Shown here piece by piece: positions 12,655-24,590 of a stretch of DNA of 64,000 bases. The stretch is taken from positions 51,790,496-51,854,495 of the forward strand of contig JALIGW010000003.1 of the NCBI GenBank assembly GCA_023053685.1, written 5' to 3'. A program made the translations under genes and the position numbers. The stretch's first letter is position 1. The number at the start of each line of letters is the position of its first letter. The stretch is from Diadophis punctatus similis. Lineage: Eukaryota > Chordata > Lepidosauria > Squamata > Dipsadidae. A model generated the notes under the pieces. It was not told where the DNA came from. It made no database searches and worked only from the letters and a program-made list of their open reading frames with translations.

Positions 12655-13053
12655 CAGAGGTGGGTTTCTACCGGTGCGGTCCAGTACGCAGCTCTGGTAG
12701 GGACCCGCCGATTGCCCAATTTGGGCGCGACGGCTCCGTTGCCGTCTTCGCCGGTCCACCATCTTTTTTCTGGAATTTTTTGGCAATTTTTTGCTTCTGC
12801 GCATGCGCGGAAACAAACTCTCACAAGAGGACGAGCATAAGAGAGATTTCGGTAGATTTCGGTTCCACGCATGCGCGGAAGCAAAAAATCACCAAAATCG
12901 TGCGTGCATGTCCCCTCACAAGATTTCAGTGAGATTTTGCTTCTGTGCATGCGCAGGAAGCAAAATCGCACAAGGGGATGCTTGTGCGTAGCAAGCGCGC
13001 GCGCGCGCAACATGGCAGCGCACAGGTAGCGAGGTAAGTGCAACCCACCCCTG
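12655..13053 (+). mobile_element. hAT MITE family A, copy 2 (399 bp)
   Basis: Termini CAGAGGTGGGTTTCTACC and GCAACCCACCCCTG have a perfect 8-bp duplication CTTTGGAC at 12647-12654 and 13054-13061. The interior holds TGCGCATGCGCG at 12798-12809 and two further variants (about 12868 and 12944), a (GC)n run near 12996, and GAGGTAAGT next to the right terminus. It is longer than copy 1 because the CGCATGCGC-containing block is repeated about three times. Overlapping open frames on both strands are incidental. Confidence 0.93.
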
Positions 13054-13061
13054 CTTTGGAC

Positions 13062-14280
13062 ATATTACCCAAAGACCCAGATCTCTGGAAAAGGTTCTAA
13101 TGCTGGGAAGGTGGAAGAAAAGATAAGGAGGACAGCAGCAAAGTGAATATTACAGTCCTGATTGGCGCACCATTGCAGGAACAAGTTAGACAGGTCATAA
13201 TGGAGGAAATTTGTGGCTGACTTGATGGCATATAAGCAAACAAGAAATCACCAGATGTGGGCTGCAAATATCCAAATGATCATGAAACATCAGTAAAAGA
13301 ATACAGTTTTGGCATCTCTTGGTTATCATTTGTAATTGTCTGGATTTTTTTTTCTAGTGGTACTAAATTAATTATCTAATTATATTTTTCTCATCATTTT
13401 TCATATTATTACAGGCTGTAAAGCAGGGACATATTACAGACTTGCAAAAAAAAAGAAAGAGAGAGAGAGAGGAGGTAACAGACACAGCTATCCTATCCCA
13501 GTAGCAAAGGATACAAAACTGTCTCACACCAAATCAAACTGTTAGACAAAAATAGCTTCCCAAGGTCTCCCGACACACTGGTTTTCTAGCATCCAGTTCC
13601 TTTGACTGGAGTTGTTAGCTAGGGATTCGAAGTGGAAGCATCTGCTTGCACAGTATGCTATATCTGAACACTAACTAAAAGTTATCATGAGGTCCATCCA
13701 CATTCATGTGAAATCAGCGTTAAGATCTGCTTCAGAGGCTTTGCTCACTGCTCTAGTTTTAAGGATGATTTGGTGAAGTAGTATGAGAACTAGGAAGTTT
13801 TTAAGTGGTGTCTCCCAGTTCATTACAAACGTTTACATTAATTAAAAAAAATAACTGAAGTTTTATTTATATCCATGTTAACTATGTATTGAAATCTTTA
13901 CTACAGTTTTTAATGCTTGGATTAAATTATTTTTAAAATAAATCCTATCATCAACTTTAAATATGTGGTTTTGAAATATCTTTGTTTTGAGGGGAGGGAT
14001 TATGATTTAAGCCATGCTCTAAATAGGAAAAAAAATTCAGTTACCAGATAAGCATAAACTATAAGCTACATTGGCCTTAGACTAAATATACAATTTGGTT
14101 CACATGATTTTTTTCCCCACATAAAGTAAATATTTGCCTGTATTCCTATGGGTATCATTTCATTTCCAGTTTACACGGTTACAGTTCTGCCAATATCAAC
14201 CCACATGGACTGTTTTGTGATTGTGCAGTCCCACCTTAAATTTTGGAAACAAAGCGATTGTGCTCACTTTGTGTGTTTTC
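13062..14280. other. AT-rich unique DNA
   Basis: It holds a short (GA)n run at about 13456-13472. No gene or mobile-element end is seen. Confidence 0.45.
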
Positions 14281-14424
14281 TTTTTACTGTTGTTCAATTG
14301 TGTCTGATTCTCAGAGACTACTTGGACAGGCCCTTGCAGTTTTCATGTCAAGATTTGGATCTTGGCTTAGTGCCTAAGATGGGACTACAACTTATGGTCT
14401 CCCAGTTTCTTGCCTCAATTGAAA
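14281..14424 (-). mobile_element. Degraded SINE-like fragment
   Basis: The block TTGTTCAATTGTGTCTGATT resembles the Bov-B/RTE-related phrase GTTCAGTCGTGTCCGACTC. Further right, 'gggactacaacttatggtct' resembles the reverse of the MIR-like SINE head seen at 897-1106. It is probably one old composite SINE copy on the minus strand, truncated by the mariner-like element that follows. Confidence 0.35.
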
Positions 14425-15071
14425 GTCGAGGTCTCAACTTACAATCACAATTTAGCCCAAAATTTATGTTGTTAAGTGAGAAATTTGTTAAGTGAGTTTT
14501 GTCCCATTTACGATTTTTCTTGCTACATTTGTTAAGTGAATCACTGAAGTTTATTTATTTATTTATTAATTAGTGACATTTATATACCGCCTCACAGTGC
14601 AAGCACTCTCTAAGCGGTTTACACCAGTAAGCAATGTATATTTTATATTGCCCCCAACAATCTGGATCCTCATATTACCTTCCTCGGAAGGATGGAAGGC
14701 TGAGTCAACCTTGAGCCGGTGAGATTTGAACCATGACCTGCGGATCACAGTCAGCTAAAGTGGCCTGCAGTACCCCACTCTAACTGCTGCGCCACCTCGG
14801 CTCTTTAAATCAACAACACGGTTGTTAAGTGAATCTGGCTTCCCCATTGTCTTTACTAGTCAGAAGCTTGTAAAAGGTGAACATATGACCCTGGGACACA
14901 GCAACAGTCATAAATATAAACCAGTTGTCAATCATTTGAATTTTAATCGCATGACCATGGGGATGCTGTAAAGGTCGTAATTGTGAAAAACAGTCGTAAG
15001 TCGCTTTTTTCAGAAGCCATTGTAGCTTCAAACGGTCACTAAGTGAACAGTTGTAAGTCAAGGACTACCTG
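14425..15071. mobile_element. Mariner-like repeat with a SINE inserted
   Basis: This family has the terminal pattern CAGGTAGTCCTCGACTTACRAC and, at the far end, GTTGTAAGTC(A/G)AGGACTACCTG, ending at a TA. Here the right end is intact (TCAAGGACTACCTG, TA at 15072-15073) and the left terminus has decayed. The body has the family hallmark 'gttaagtga(a/g)t' motifs. A Sauria SINE splits it at about 14550-14803. Other copies lie at 27979, 28216, 37330, 41671 and 62055. The TA flanks indicate Tc1/mariner. No transposase is present. Confidence 0.72.
14550..14803 (-). mobile_element. Sauria-type SINE, nested
   Basis: Read on the minus strand: head GAGCCGAGGTGGCGCAG with a box-A-like sequence, a box-B-like GGTTCAAATCTC, the body phrase 'ttgactcagccttccatcc', then 'taaaccgcttagagag' and 'ggcggtatataaat' with an (AAAT)n tail. 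This is the layout of Sauria SINEs of squamates, whose 3' tail is related to the Bov-B LINE. It sits inside the mariner-like repeat, so it is the younger insertion. Confidence 0.87.
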
Positions 15072-15328
15072 TATAACATTGTTTTGTACTATTATTGTAG
15101 CGCTTCATTGTTTTCTTTTGTCATTTGTTGAAGTTGGCATATATTACATAAATAAATTCAGTAACAAGTTTTTTAATTACACTAATTAACAAAACAAAAC
15201 TATAGATACATATAACAACATTCAAAAATCAACAAAGTTGATAAGTATAGCAATAAAAGGAGGGAAGGGAGGAAACCTGGAACCAAACCTGCAGTAAATG
15301 GCACAACTCAAAAATCCTGTATAAAATT

Positions 15329-17197
15329 TTGCATTCTGACCGGACACTTTTAAGAACTTGCATTAAGTCTTACTTAGTGGCGATACGGGCGGCAAAATGT
15401 TCATATTTTTCCGCCCATATTGCATCCGCCGACTCCCGCCCAGCCACCCTGTTTAGGGTAACGCGCTCCCTTCTTGCAAAGGAGGGGGGCGAAGAGCCCA
15501 TGCAGGGCAGAGCTGAGGAATTTTCTCAGTTTCTGGCGGACAAAGTCACTCAGATTCAGACAGACCTGGACTCCATTTGGACAGGGCAGGCCGAGATGAC
15601 AGGGGCGAGTCTTAGTCCTATTATTTGGGAGGAGTTTGAGCCTATCACTTCTGAGGATGTGGACAAGGCCATAGGAGCGATGAGCGCCTCCACTTGTTTA
15701 TTGGACCCGTGCCCCTCCTGGCTGGTTTTGGCTAGCAGGGAGGTGACACGCGGCTGGCTCCAGGCTGTTGTGATTGCATCTTTGAGAGAGGGGTCCATCC
15801 CGCAGCCTTTAAAAGCTGCGCTGGTGAGGCCCCTCCTCAAGAAGCCTTCCCTGGACCCAGCGGATTTAAAGAACTTCCATCCAGTTTCCAACTTACCCTT
15901 CGTGGGTAAAGTTGTTGAGAAAGTGGTGTCGCTCCAACTCCTGCGGTTATTGGAGGATACTGATTATCTAGATCCCTTTCAATCGGGTTTCAGGCGCGGC
16001 TACAGTACAGAGACTGCTTTGGTCGCACTGATGGATGATCTCTGGCGAGCCCGAGATGGAGGTCACTCCTCCATCTTGGTGTTACTTGACCTCTCAGCCG
16101 CTTTCGATACCATCGACCATGGTATCCTTCTGCGTCGTCTTGGGGAGGTGGGAGTGGGGGGCACCGTCCTTCGGTGGTTCTCCTCCTTCCTCTCCGACAG
16201 GATGCAGTCGGTGTTGACAGGGGGGCAGAGGTCAGCCCCTAGGCCCCTGGTTTGCGGGATGCCGCAGGGCTTGGTCCTCTCACCCATCCTGTTCAACATT
16301 TACATGAAACCGCTGGGTGAGATCATCCGATGACACAGGGTGAGGTATCAACAATACGCTGACGATACCCAGTTGTACATCTCCACTCCGTGTCAGGTCA
16401 GTGAAGCAGTTAATGTAATGTGCCGCTGCCTGGACGATGTGAGGGTCTGGATGGGAGTGAATAGACTCAGGCTCAATCCAGACAAGACTGAGTGGCTCTG
16501 GATATTGCCCCCCAAGGACTATGTCAACTGTCCCTCCTTGGTTCTTGGGGGAGAAAAATTGACTCCCTCAGAACAGGTTCGCAATTTGGGTGTCCTCCTA
16601 GATCCACAGCTTAAATTGGAACAACATCTTTCAGCTGTGGCTAGGGGGGCCTTTGCACAGATCCGCCTTGTGCACCAGTTGCGACCCTACTTGGAGAGGG
16701 AGGCTTTACTCACAGTCACTCATGCCCTTGTCACCTCACGGCTTGACTACTGTAACGGGCTCTACATGGGGCTACCCTCGAAGAGCATCCGGAGACTACA
16801 ATTGGTACAGAATGCAGCTGCGCGAGCTGTGGTGGGTGTACCGAGATACACCCACGTAACACCCATCCTCCGCCAGCTGCATTGGCTGCCCATTAGTCTC
16901 TGGTCGCAATTCAAGGTGTTGGTTTTGACCTTTAAAGCCCTACATGGCTCAGGGCCAGGTTACCTTCGGGACCGCATCCTGCCACATGCCTCCCTACGAC
17001 CAGTTAGGTCCCACAGAGAGGGCCTCCTCCGGGTCCCGTCTGCCAAACAATGCCAGCTGGCGGGCCCACGGGGGAGGGCTTTTTCTGTGGGAGCCCCATC
17101 TCTCTGGAACCAACTCCCGCCAGAGATCCGGACTATCCCCACCCTACTGGCCTTCCGCAAGGCAGTAAAAACATGGCTCTTCCGGCAGGCGGGGTGA
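15329..17197 (+). pseudogene. L2 LINE ORF2 reverse transcriptase, one in-frame stop
   Basis: Codons at 15329-16333 and 16340-17197 lie in the same frame and are separated by a single TGA at 16331-16333, so this is nearly intact for about 620 codons. Reverse-transcriptase blocks in order: LVRPLLKKPSLDPADLKNFHPVSNLPF, then DPFQSGFR, STETALVALMDD, LLDLSAAFDTIDH (first catalytic Asp), GMPQGLVLSPILFNIYM, then QYADDTQLY with YADD at 16355-16366. After that comes the L2-type C-terminal part (LNPDKTE, LGVLLDPQL, ALVTSRLDYCNGLY, LHWLPI, LTFKALHGSGPGYL). The DLSAAFDTIDH block and the C-terminal order are those of the L2 clade. The stop falls 21 bases before YADD, so the protein would lack its catalytic centre unless the stop were read through. 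No endonuclease is present. Confidence 0.88.
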
Positions 17198-17361
17198 AGA
17201 GACGACTCCCCCATGTATGAATGGTTTTTTAAAAAAATTATAATATGATGTTTTTAGATGCTATTTTAATGTGTTAGTTCTAATCTCTGCTGTAAGCCGC
17301 TCTGAGTCCTATGGGATTGGGCGGCCTATAAGAACTCTTAATAAATAAATAAATAAATAAA
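15329..17361 (+). mobile_element. L2-clade LINE, 5'-truncated
   Basis: Coding sequence (15329-17197) is followed by a 3' UTR with the L2-style tail 'taagccgctctgagtcc...gggcggcctataa' and an (AATA)n run at about 17339-17361. Local composition is clearly more GC-rich than the flanks. The 5' end lacks the endonuclease domain, so the copy is truncated, as is usual for target-primed insertions. A possible short duplication (TTGCATT near 15331 and 17371) is too short to be convincing. Confidence 0.88.
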
Positions 17362-18098
17362 TTCTTCCTTGCATTTTATCAAAAAATATTGATAAAGACC
17401 CATCAACAATCCATCACTACAAATCAAGTGAAAATTTATCTTTCCAGTGCTATATAATTACTCTCTTTAGACAGCAACCATGACCAAAAATTCCATTTTT
17501 TTTAAAAAAAAATGATAACTCCCAAAGGTCATATGTGTTTTTAACAGTTAGCCATTGCTGTAGGATATATTAATGATCCATTTCATGGTCAACTCAAACT
17601 GCATAATAATTGGACAAAATCAAACCGTATGACTTAATGTTCCAACTTCTGAATTACATTTCTGGCAGCAGTGTGATTATAGGCAGTCTTTACTGAACAG
17701 CTATTGAGGCATCTAGTAATTCAGTAACCAGTTTAAGCCTGCCGAATGAGCAGCCACTGTAAGACTGTATATAGAATGATGTTTGCAGTTAGCTGAAGTG
17801 GTTATATAGAGCAGCTTCTTTTTTCAAATAAATCAGAATGGAAGTGGGGTGATGGGGGGGCAGGACTTCTTGACTTAATTTTAATCGTTCTAAAAGGATT
17901 CAAGCGGGGATGGTCTGTCTGGCATCCAATCAATGAAATTCATATTGCACAAGGAAGTCATAATATGTCATAATCTGGGTCTATTCTACAACATCTTCTG
18001 AACATTTCCCCCCCCCCCACCCCAATAGGAGACAGGGAGATTAATCTGGTTTCTTCTGCATGCAAAGCATTTGGTCCATCAAATAGCTGCATGGATAC
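17362..18098. other. Unique sequence between two LINEs
   Basis: No element or gene recognised. It holds a C run near 18009-18018. Confidence 0.45.
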
Positions 18099-18100
18099 TG

Positions 18101-18183
<83 letters not shown>

Positions 18184-18185
18184 TT
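18099..18185. repeat. (TTTA)n array, tail of the minus-strand LINE
   Basis: About 21 uninterrupted TTTA units. It lies directly at the 3' end of the minus-strand LINE that follows, so it is an expanded (AAAT)n LINE tail. Confidence 0.95.
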
Positions 18186-20850
18186 ATGTCAAGTACGTGT
18201 TGGTAATATACATAGATATAACATTGTTTATATACATAAGATGGGTACTGATAAGAGGGAACATTAGGACAGGGACGGTAGGCACGCTGGTGCACTTATG
18301 CACGCCCCTTACTGACCTCTTAGGAATCGGGTGAGGTCAACAGTGGACAGTCTAAGGGTAAAGTTTTGGGGGTTTGGTGTCGAAACCACAATGTCAGGTA
18401 GTGAGTTCCAGGCATTTACCACTCTGTTGCTAAAGTTGTATTTTCTACAGTCAAGTTTGGAGCGGTTCACTTTGAGTTTGTATCTGTTGTGTGCTCATGT
18501 ATTGTTGTGGTTGAAGCTGAAGCAGTCGTTGACAGGAAGGACGTTGCAGCAGATAATTTTATGAACTATGCTTAGGTCGTGCCAAAGGCGACGTAGTTCT
18601 AAGCTTTCTAAGCCCAGGATTTCAAGTCTGGTTGCGTAAGGTATTCTGTTCCGAGTAGAGGAGTGGAGGACTCTTCTTGTAAAGTATCTCTGGACACTTT
18701 CTAATGTATTTATGTCCGATATGCAGTGTGGGTTCCAGACAGATGAACTGTATTCAAGGATTGGTCTGACGAATGTTTTGTATGCTCTGGTTAGTAGTGT
18801 AATATTACCGGAGAAGAAGCTACGTAAGATTAGGTTAACAGTTCTTGAAGCCTTTTTGGCGATGTTGTTGCAGTGGGCTTTGGCACTTAGGTTATTTGAT
18901 ATGAGTATTCCAAGGTCTTTGACAGGGTGAGGATTGTCTGCAAGGTCTTGTCTGTTCAGCTTGTATTTGGTGTTCTGATTTTTTTTGCCAATGTGTAAGA
19001 CAGAGCATTTGTTGGTTGATTTGGAGTTGCCAGATGTTTGACCATTCTGACACAATGTCTAGGTCTTTTTGGAGGATAGCAGTGTTGTCGGTGGTGTTGA
19101 AGAGTTTTACATCATCGGCGAAGAGAACACAGTCGCTTGTAATGTGATCGCAAAGGTCATTTATATAAAGTATAAAGAGTGTTGGTCCTAGTATGCTGCC
19201 TTGGGGAACACCGCTGTTAACAGGTACGGGATTTGATAGGGCACTCCCTATTTTGACCACTTGTTGTCTGTTTGACAGGAACGCAGTTATCCAGTCATGA
19301 AGGGGTCCAGAGATGCCGTAGGATTTCAATTTCAGAAGTAGTTTATCGTGAACCACTGAGTCGAAGGCTTTACAGAAGTCTATGTAAATTGCGTCTATTG
19401 TTTTGCCCTAGTCAAGTTTTGAGGTCCATATGTTTTTGCAGTGTAGTAGCTGTAGATTGCAGGATAATTTTTTTCTGAAACCGAATTGCTTGTTTGAGAG
19501 TAGGTTGTTAGTTTCTAGGTGGAGGGTAATGGATTGGTTTATGATTGATTCCATGACTTTGCATGTGATGAGGTATAGAGAGATTAGTCTGTAGTTTTCT
19601 ACTAGACTGGGATCTCCCTTTTTGAAGATGGGGATGACCGTGGCTAGTGACCATAGTTTTGGTAGGGAACTGGTCCTGAAGGATTTTTCAAAGATTTTGC
19701 TTAGTGGTTCAGCTATGGCTGTGGAGAGCTTTTTTAGGAAGTATGCACATAGTCCATCAGGTCCGATTGACAGGGAAGGTTTTTGGTTGCATAGTGCTTT
19801 TTCAACGTTGTCTTCAGTGAAGTCTATTTTTATTAAATCATTGTGATTATTTGCGGTACGACTGGGGAATTTTGGGCATGAGCCATTGCTGTTTACAAAG
19901 ACTGAGCCAAAGAATGTGTTGAAGAGGTTTGCTTTGACTGTTTCATCATAGCATTCTTTGTTGTTGGGTCCTTTTAGTGGTGGGAGGGGTCTTGAGTCCT
20001 TGAGTTTGTTATTTACGAAGTTGTAGAAGGCGCGGTTGGATTTTGTGTGCAGGAGGTTTTCCTCTTGTTTGCTGTGATAGTTGGAGCATTCTGTCTTTAT
20101 TTGGTGGCATATATTTTTGTAGCGGTTTTTGAAGTTAGCTGTATAGCCTGTTTTGTTTTTTCGCCAGAGAGATTTTTTTTGTTTGTAACTTCCTTATTGA
20201 TATGGGTAGTTTGTTTTTCTTGGTTATGGTGGTTATTAGTGGTATGTGTAATCTGATAGTTCTTTTGATTTCGAGCAAGAAGATGTTATAGAGGTCATCG
20301 GCAGTGTTACAGTTAGAGAATAGAGTTTGCCAGTCAAGAGTTGAGAGGTCGGCGTCTATGAGTTCATAGTTGGCTTTTTTAAAGTTATACTTGGGTGTCC
20401 CATTATTAATGTGATTCTTACAATGGTGTAGATTGAGGCTAAAGTCTATCATGCTGTGGTCGCTGTTGGAAAAGGGTTCTTTTATTTGAAGTCCATAAAT
20501 TGTGCTTTTGCTATTGCAGAATATGAGGTCAAGGCAGTTGTTGAGTCTAGTATTGTTTGTTACTAGTTGGTCAAGTTCCAGATAGGTAACAGCGTTGTAT
20601 ATGGTTATACGGATGGGTTCAGTCATGCATTCGTTTAGGGTCCAGTTAATGAGAGGTAGATTTAGGTCTCCAAGGAAGATTAGGGGGTACGGGCAGGATG
20701 TTGCCCACGTTAGCAGTGAGGTTAATTTGTTCGCATGTATGATGTCATAGTCTGGGGCTCTGTAACAAAGTAGGAAGCGAAGTGTGGTATTTAAGGACAG
20801 ATCACAGACGATGGTTTCAGGAAGGGTGAGATCATGTGCAACTTGGAGTT
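18186..20850 (-). mobile_element. CR1-type LINE, about 2.7 kb, minus strand
   Basis: On the minus strand it runs from a partial endonuclease domain (LIFLGDLNLP at about 20640-20690; SNSDHSMIDF near 20450) through reverse transcriptase (GVPQGSILGPTLFILYINDL, then LFADDVKLF with FADD at 19111-19122) to a C-terminal part with VRPILEYSSSVWNPH. The 3' UTR ends in an (AAAT)n tail. The FADD motif and 'LEYSSSVWNP' style point to the CR1 superfamily (CR1 or L3 group). A plus-strand, 5'-truncated copy of the same family lies at 48708-49228. Confidence 0.85.
18495..20830 (-). pseudogene. CR1-type LINE ORF2, broken frames
   Basis: The protein is spread over separate minus-strand frames: 20135-20626 (endonuclease end and linker), 18892-19356 (reverse-transcriptase core with FADD) and 18495-19055 (C-terminal part). 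The last two overlap in different frames, so there is a frameshift at about 18950-19055. Stops interrupt the fingers region between 19360 and 20130. The copy cannot make a full protein. Confidence 0.82.
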
Positions 20851-22492
20851 GCTCTATTTCTCCAGCTTTAAAAGCCCAAAGAAAACTTTGTGTTTGCAGT
20901 TTGGTAATTCAATTGCGTATTTTTTCATAGAGCAAGTTGCAGGATGTATATTTAGAAATAGGTATGTACCCCAAAAGCTTGCTAGGGGTTCCAGTGGAAA
21001 ACTGGCTCTTTCACCCTATTTCTGCTTGGAGGAATCTTTCAGAAACATGTCAACCAGTTCGGGGTAGACCCTCCCTGGATAGTAATCCAAATTCTGTTCA
21101 CTCCTTAGCCAAATTTGGCATCTCCTTTTGCCAATGTGTGGCTGCTGAAGAGATGCAATTTTGGTGGAAGCCCTTTTGTTCCGGGACAAGGCAGGTATTG
21201 CTATTTTCCTTCCTCACTTTATTTTCAACCTTGAGAATGCACCGATCTCTCTCTCTCTCTCTCTCTCTTTCCTCTCCCCCTCCCACCCGTTGCCCGAGTG
21301 AAGGATGACGATTTCTTTTGACTTCATTCCAAAAAGGCTGTTTTCTCTTTATTGATGGGGATTGCGCTGTTCATTCTTATCGGAGGAATAGGTTTCAGCT
21401 CTGCACTCGCTCCATTAGCTCCGATGTACCATGGGGAATAAAGCTGCCCACCTCCTTCGCTGCGATTGCTGGCATTAGAGCACTCTCCTAGCTGCTGCCA
21501 ACTCGGTGATGTCATCTTCAACTGCAATGCGACCTCCCCTCCTGGCCTTGTGCAAAACTCCCTTAATGAGGCGTCTGTGCTCCTGGCTGCTTCCTTGTTA
21601 GCACTCAGGAAAACAAAGGACGTGCTGCACAAACCCATCTTTGCAGGCATTCATCTTTATTGTTGCATACTGACCCAAAGAACCTCTTCTTCTCCCCCCC
21701 ACCAACAACTGATTGAAATTCAATGGGAGAGGAGGAAAAAAAAAATGCCAGGAGAACAATTTGTCCTTAACTAAACACAGTTTCTTTTTCTCCCTGCTTT
21801 CTGCCATCCTCCCCACCTCCCCCAATCTGTGCAGGAGCTGCTCTTAAGTTTGCTTCCAAGATTCTCCTTCTGGCAAGGAGAAAAGATTTGAGAGGCTGAA
21901 TTTCTGAACATTAGCTCAGCCTTATGGATGAATTCCCCTCCCCAACACGGAGCACCTTTCCGCCATGCAGCCTTTACAATTAACTGCAACAAGCCATTGC
22001 CAAGCAGCAGAGAATAAGCCTTAGCTGCTCAAACTCAGGTGTATTTTCTTTGGGGGAGGGGGGCAGAGTACACAAATGAAAATAGGTCCCCCCCTTTTCT
22101 TAGTAATGACCGCAATGGATCCTTTAGTTCAGAAAGCAGTTCAGATTATGGTGCTAATCCTCAAGGAAGATACATGTGAAAGAACTAAACTGAATCTGGA
22201 ATTGCTCAATCCACTTAAATTCTGCGGTGTTTGTGTATGTTTGTAATGTATTTGCTTCTTTCTTGTTAATCCTTAAATGGGAAGATATTATAGGGTTTGG
22301 GTACAGACGAAATACAAGGGGGAGGGGAAATGAAAGCAATACATAAAATTACACTCGGTATAGAGAAAGAGGATATGGAGAAGTATCCCTCCCTTCTAAT
22401 AGCAGAACTTGAGATCATCCACTTAAGCTAAATAATGGGGGATTCAGGACAAGTTGTATGAAACAATGCTACCAAATCAATTCACTACCACA
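20851..22492. other. Unique DNA, less AT-rich, with a (CT)n run
   Basis: No transposon signature seen. A (CT)n run lies at 21248-21269. The region 21300-22000 is more balanced in composition than most of the window and has no stop-free frame longer than about 110 codons on either strand. It could hold conserved non-coding sequence. Open frames here overlap one another on both strands and lack domains. Confidence 0.45.
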
Positions 22493-22950
22493 AGAGAGCC
22501 AGTGTGGTGTTACGGTTGAGTTGTTGGACTAAAAGCAGGATTCAGGCCCATCCTCAGTCCAGAAGCTCAATGGGTTGCCCTCTTTTATTCCAATCAATCT
22601 CTCAGGGTTAATATTGTGGGGGGGGGGAATTGGGGGACCCGAGGTGGCGCAGTGGTTAAAAGCAGCACTGCAGCCTATTTCAGCTGACTGCTAGTTCAGC
22701 AGTTCAGCGGTTCAAATCTCAAGCTCAAGGTTGACTCAGCCTTCCATCCTTCCAAGGTGGGTAAAATGAGGACCCAGATTGTTGGGGGCAATATGCTGAA
22801 CTCTGTAAACCGCTTAGAGAGGGCTGTAAAGCACTATGAAGCGGTATATAAGTCTAAGTGCTAAGTGCTAAGAATCTGCCATGTACACTGATGTGAATTC
22901 CTGAATTGAAGGTAGGATATAAATCTAGCATCTAAATAAAACACACACAT
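22493..22950 (+). mobile_element. MIR-like tRNA SINE, interrupted
   Basis: The head AGAGAGCCAGTGTGGTG and the body to about 22630 match the plus orientation of the family seen at 897-1106. A Sauria SINE then interrupts it at about 22636-22870, and the tail resumes with 'gatataaatctagcatctaaataaa' at about 22917-22940. A run of 13 G lies near 22616-22628, at the junction. Confidence 0.6.
22636..22870 (+). mobile_element. Sauria-type SINE, nested
   Basis: Box-A-like GGTGGCGCAGTGG and box-B-like GGTTCAAATC (22709-22718) form a split internal RNA polymerase III promoter. The body has 'ttgactcagccttccatcc', 'gttgggggcaatatg', 'taaaccgcttagagagggc' and 'gaagcggtatataag', followed by repeats of 'taagtgc'. 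This is the standard Sauria SINE order. The copy is close to full length and sits inside an older MIR-like SINE. Confidence 0.9.
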
Positions 22951-23590
22951 AAATATGGCAATGTCACCAACTTTGACCTTTAAAGAGAAGAAGACAAATC
23001 CATGTAAGAAAAGGTTATGAGTGGCTACTAAGCTCCTGCTGGAGGAGCAGCCATATAAAAATAAAACAATGATTACTCACTATTACCATGGTTATTTAAA
23101 CTCAATTAAAGGAAGTAGTGGCTTTTAAATGGTAGCTGCTTGGGACTTGAACCATCTATTGCATGCAAATATTTGTCATCTAGAAAGGTCTTTGGTCCGA
23201 TTCATTGCAGCATCTCCTCTCATTTTAGCCTCACAGAATTGGTGTGAGCATAAGAGTTATGTGTAAAAGCAGGAATTTGGATCTGAAACCATTTTCTCAG
23301 TAGTAAATTATAGCAGCTTATAGCATCCTCTGACATAACCGCAATAAAGACAGGCTTTCTATTGCTACAATAATGCTTGAGTGATTCCGTAAGTTGCTAT
23401 AAATCACTGGTCTGCGACTCTTACTGTCAAATCTGTGATAGGACACTTCTGGACAAAATAAAAAAAAATAAAGATACTGTACATAATGTAGAAATCTAAG
23501 TTTCACTAATTGTAATGGAATTACCTTCTGCATATATATTCTCCTTGGAATGAGGTGCAAATAGCCTTTCAGCAATACAAATGGCATCAT
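22951..23590. other. Unique sequence, no gene seen
   Basis: No recognisable element. Ordinary AT-rich DNA up to the truncation point of the CR1 LINE. Confidence 0.4.
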
Positions 23591-24470
23591 TTTGGTGGGG
23601 AACTCATCAAATTTGCAGATGACACCAAACTGGCAGGAATAGCCAACTCTCTAGAAGATAGGCTCAAGATACAGAAGGATCTTGACAGACTTGAACATTG
23701 GGCGCTATCAAACAAAATGAAATTCAATGGTGAAAAAAGTAAGGGTCTACATTTAGGCAAGAAAAACAAAATGCACAGGTATAGTATATGTGGTACCTTG
23801 CTCAACAGTAGTAATTGTGAGAGGGATCTTGGAGTCCTAGTGGACAATCATTTAAATATGAGCCAGCAGTGTGCAGCAGCTGTCAAAAAAGCCAACACAG
23901 TTCTAGGCTGCATTAACAAAGGGATAGAATCAAGATCACACGAAATGTTAATACCACTTTATAATGCCTTGGTAAGGCCACACTTGGAAAACTGCATTCA
24001 GTTTTGGTCACCACGATGTAAAAAGGATGTTGAGACTCTAGAAAGAGTGCAGAGAAGAGCAACAAAGATGATTAGGAGACTGGAGGCTAAAACATATGAA
24101 GAACGGTTGCAGGAACTGGGTATGTCTAGTTTAATGAAAAGAAGGACCAGGGGAGACATGATAGCAGTGTTCCAATATCTCAGGGGTTGCCACAAAGAAG
24201 AGGGGGTCAAACTATTCTCCAAGGCACCTGGGGGTAGAAAAAGAAGCAACGGGTGGAAACTAAACAGGGAGAGAAGTAACTTAGAACTAAGGAGAAATTT
24301 CCTGACAGTTAGAACAATTAATCAGTGGAACAGCTTGCCTCCAGAAGTTGTGAATGCTCCAACACTAGACGTTTTTAACCATATGTTGGATAACCATCTG
24401 TCTGAAGTAGTGTAGGGTTTCCTGCATAAGCAGGGGGTTGGACTAGAAGACCTCCAAGGTCCCTTCCAAC
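23591..24470 (+). mobile_element. CR1 LINE 3' portion, reading frame intact
   Basis: An uninterrupted frame to the TAG at 24413-24415 covers the end of the reverse-transcriptase palm, beginning GELIKFADDTKL (FADD at 23612-23623), then [78 protein letters not shown] and INQWNSLPPEVVNAPTLDVF. These blocks follow CR1 ORF2 order closely. The copy is 5'-truncated just before FADD. The 3' UTR is the short CR1 kind ('aggtcccttccaac') and leads directly into the trinucleotide array. The open frame is a fragment, not a functional gene. Confidence 0.93.
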
Positions 24471-24590
24471 TTTGTTGTTGTTGTTGTTGTTGTTGCTGCT
24501 GCTGCTCTTCTTCTTCTTCTTCTTCTTCTTCTTCTTCTTCTTCTTCTTCTTCTTCTTCTTCTTCTTCTTCTTCTTCTTCTTCTTCTTCTT

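Noticed and set aside
15556..17214. Minus-strand open frames over the L2 LINE
   Set aside because: They are antisense shadows of the reverse-transcriptase frame.
22642..22718. tRNA gene from box A and box B matches in the Sauria SINE
   Set aside because: The boxes lie in a SINE head; no cloverleaf or anticodon arm is conserved. The same holds for 63481-63530 and 57370-57391.
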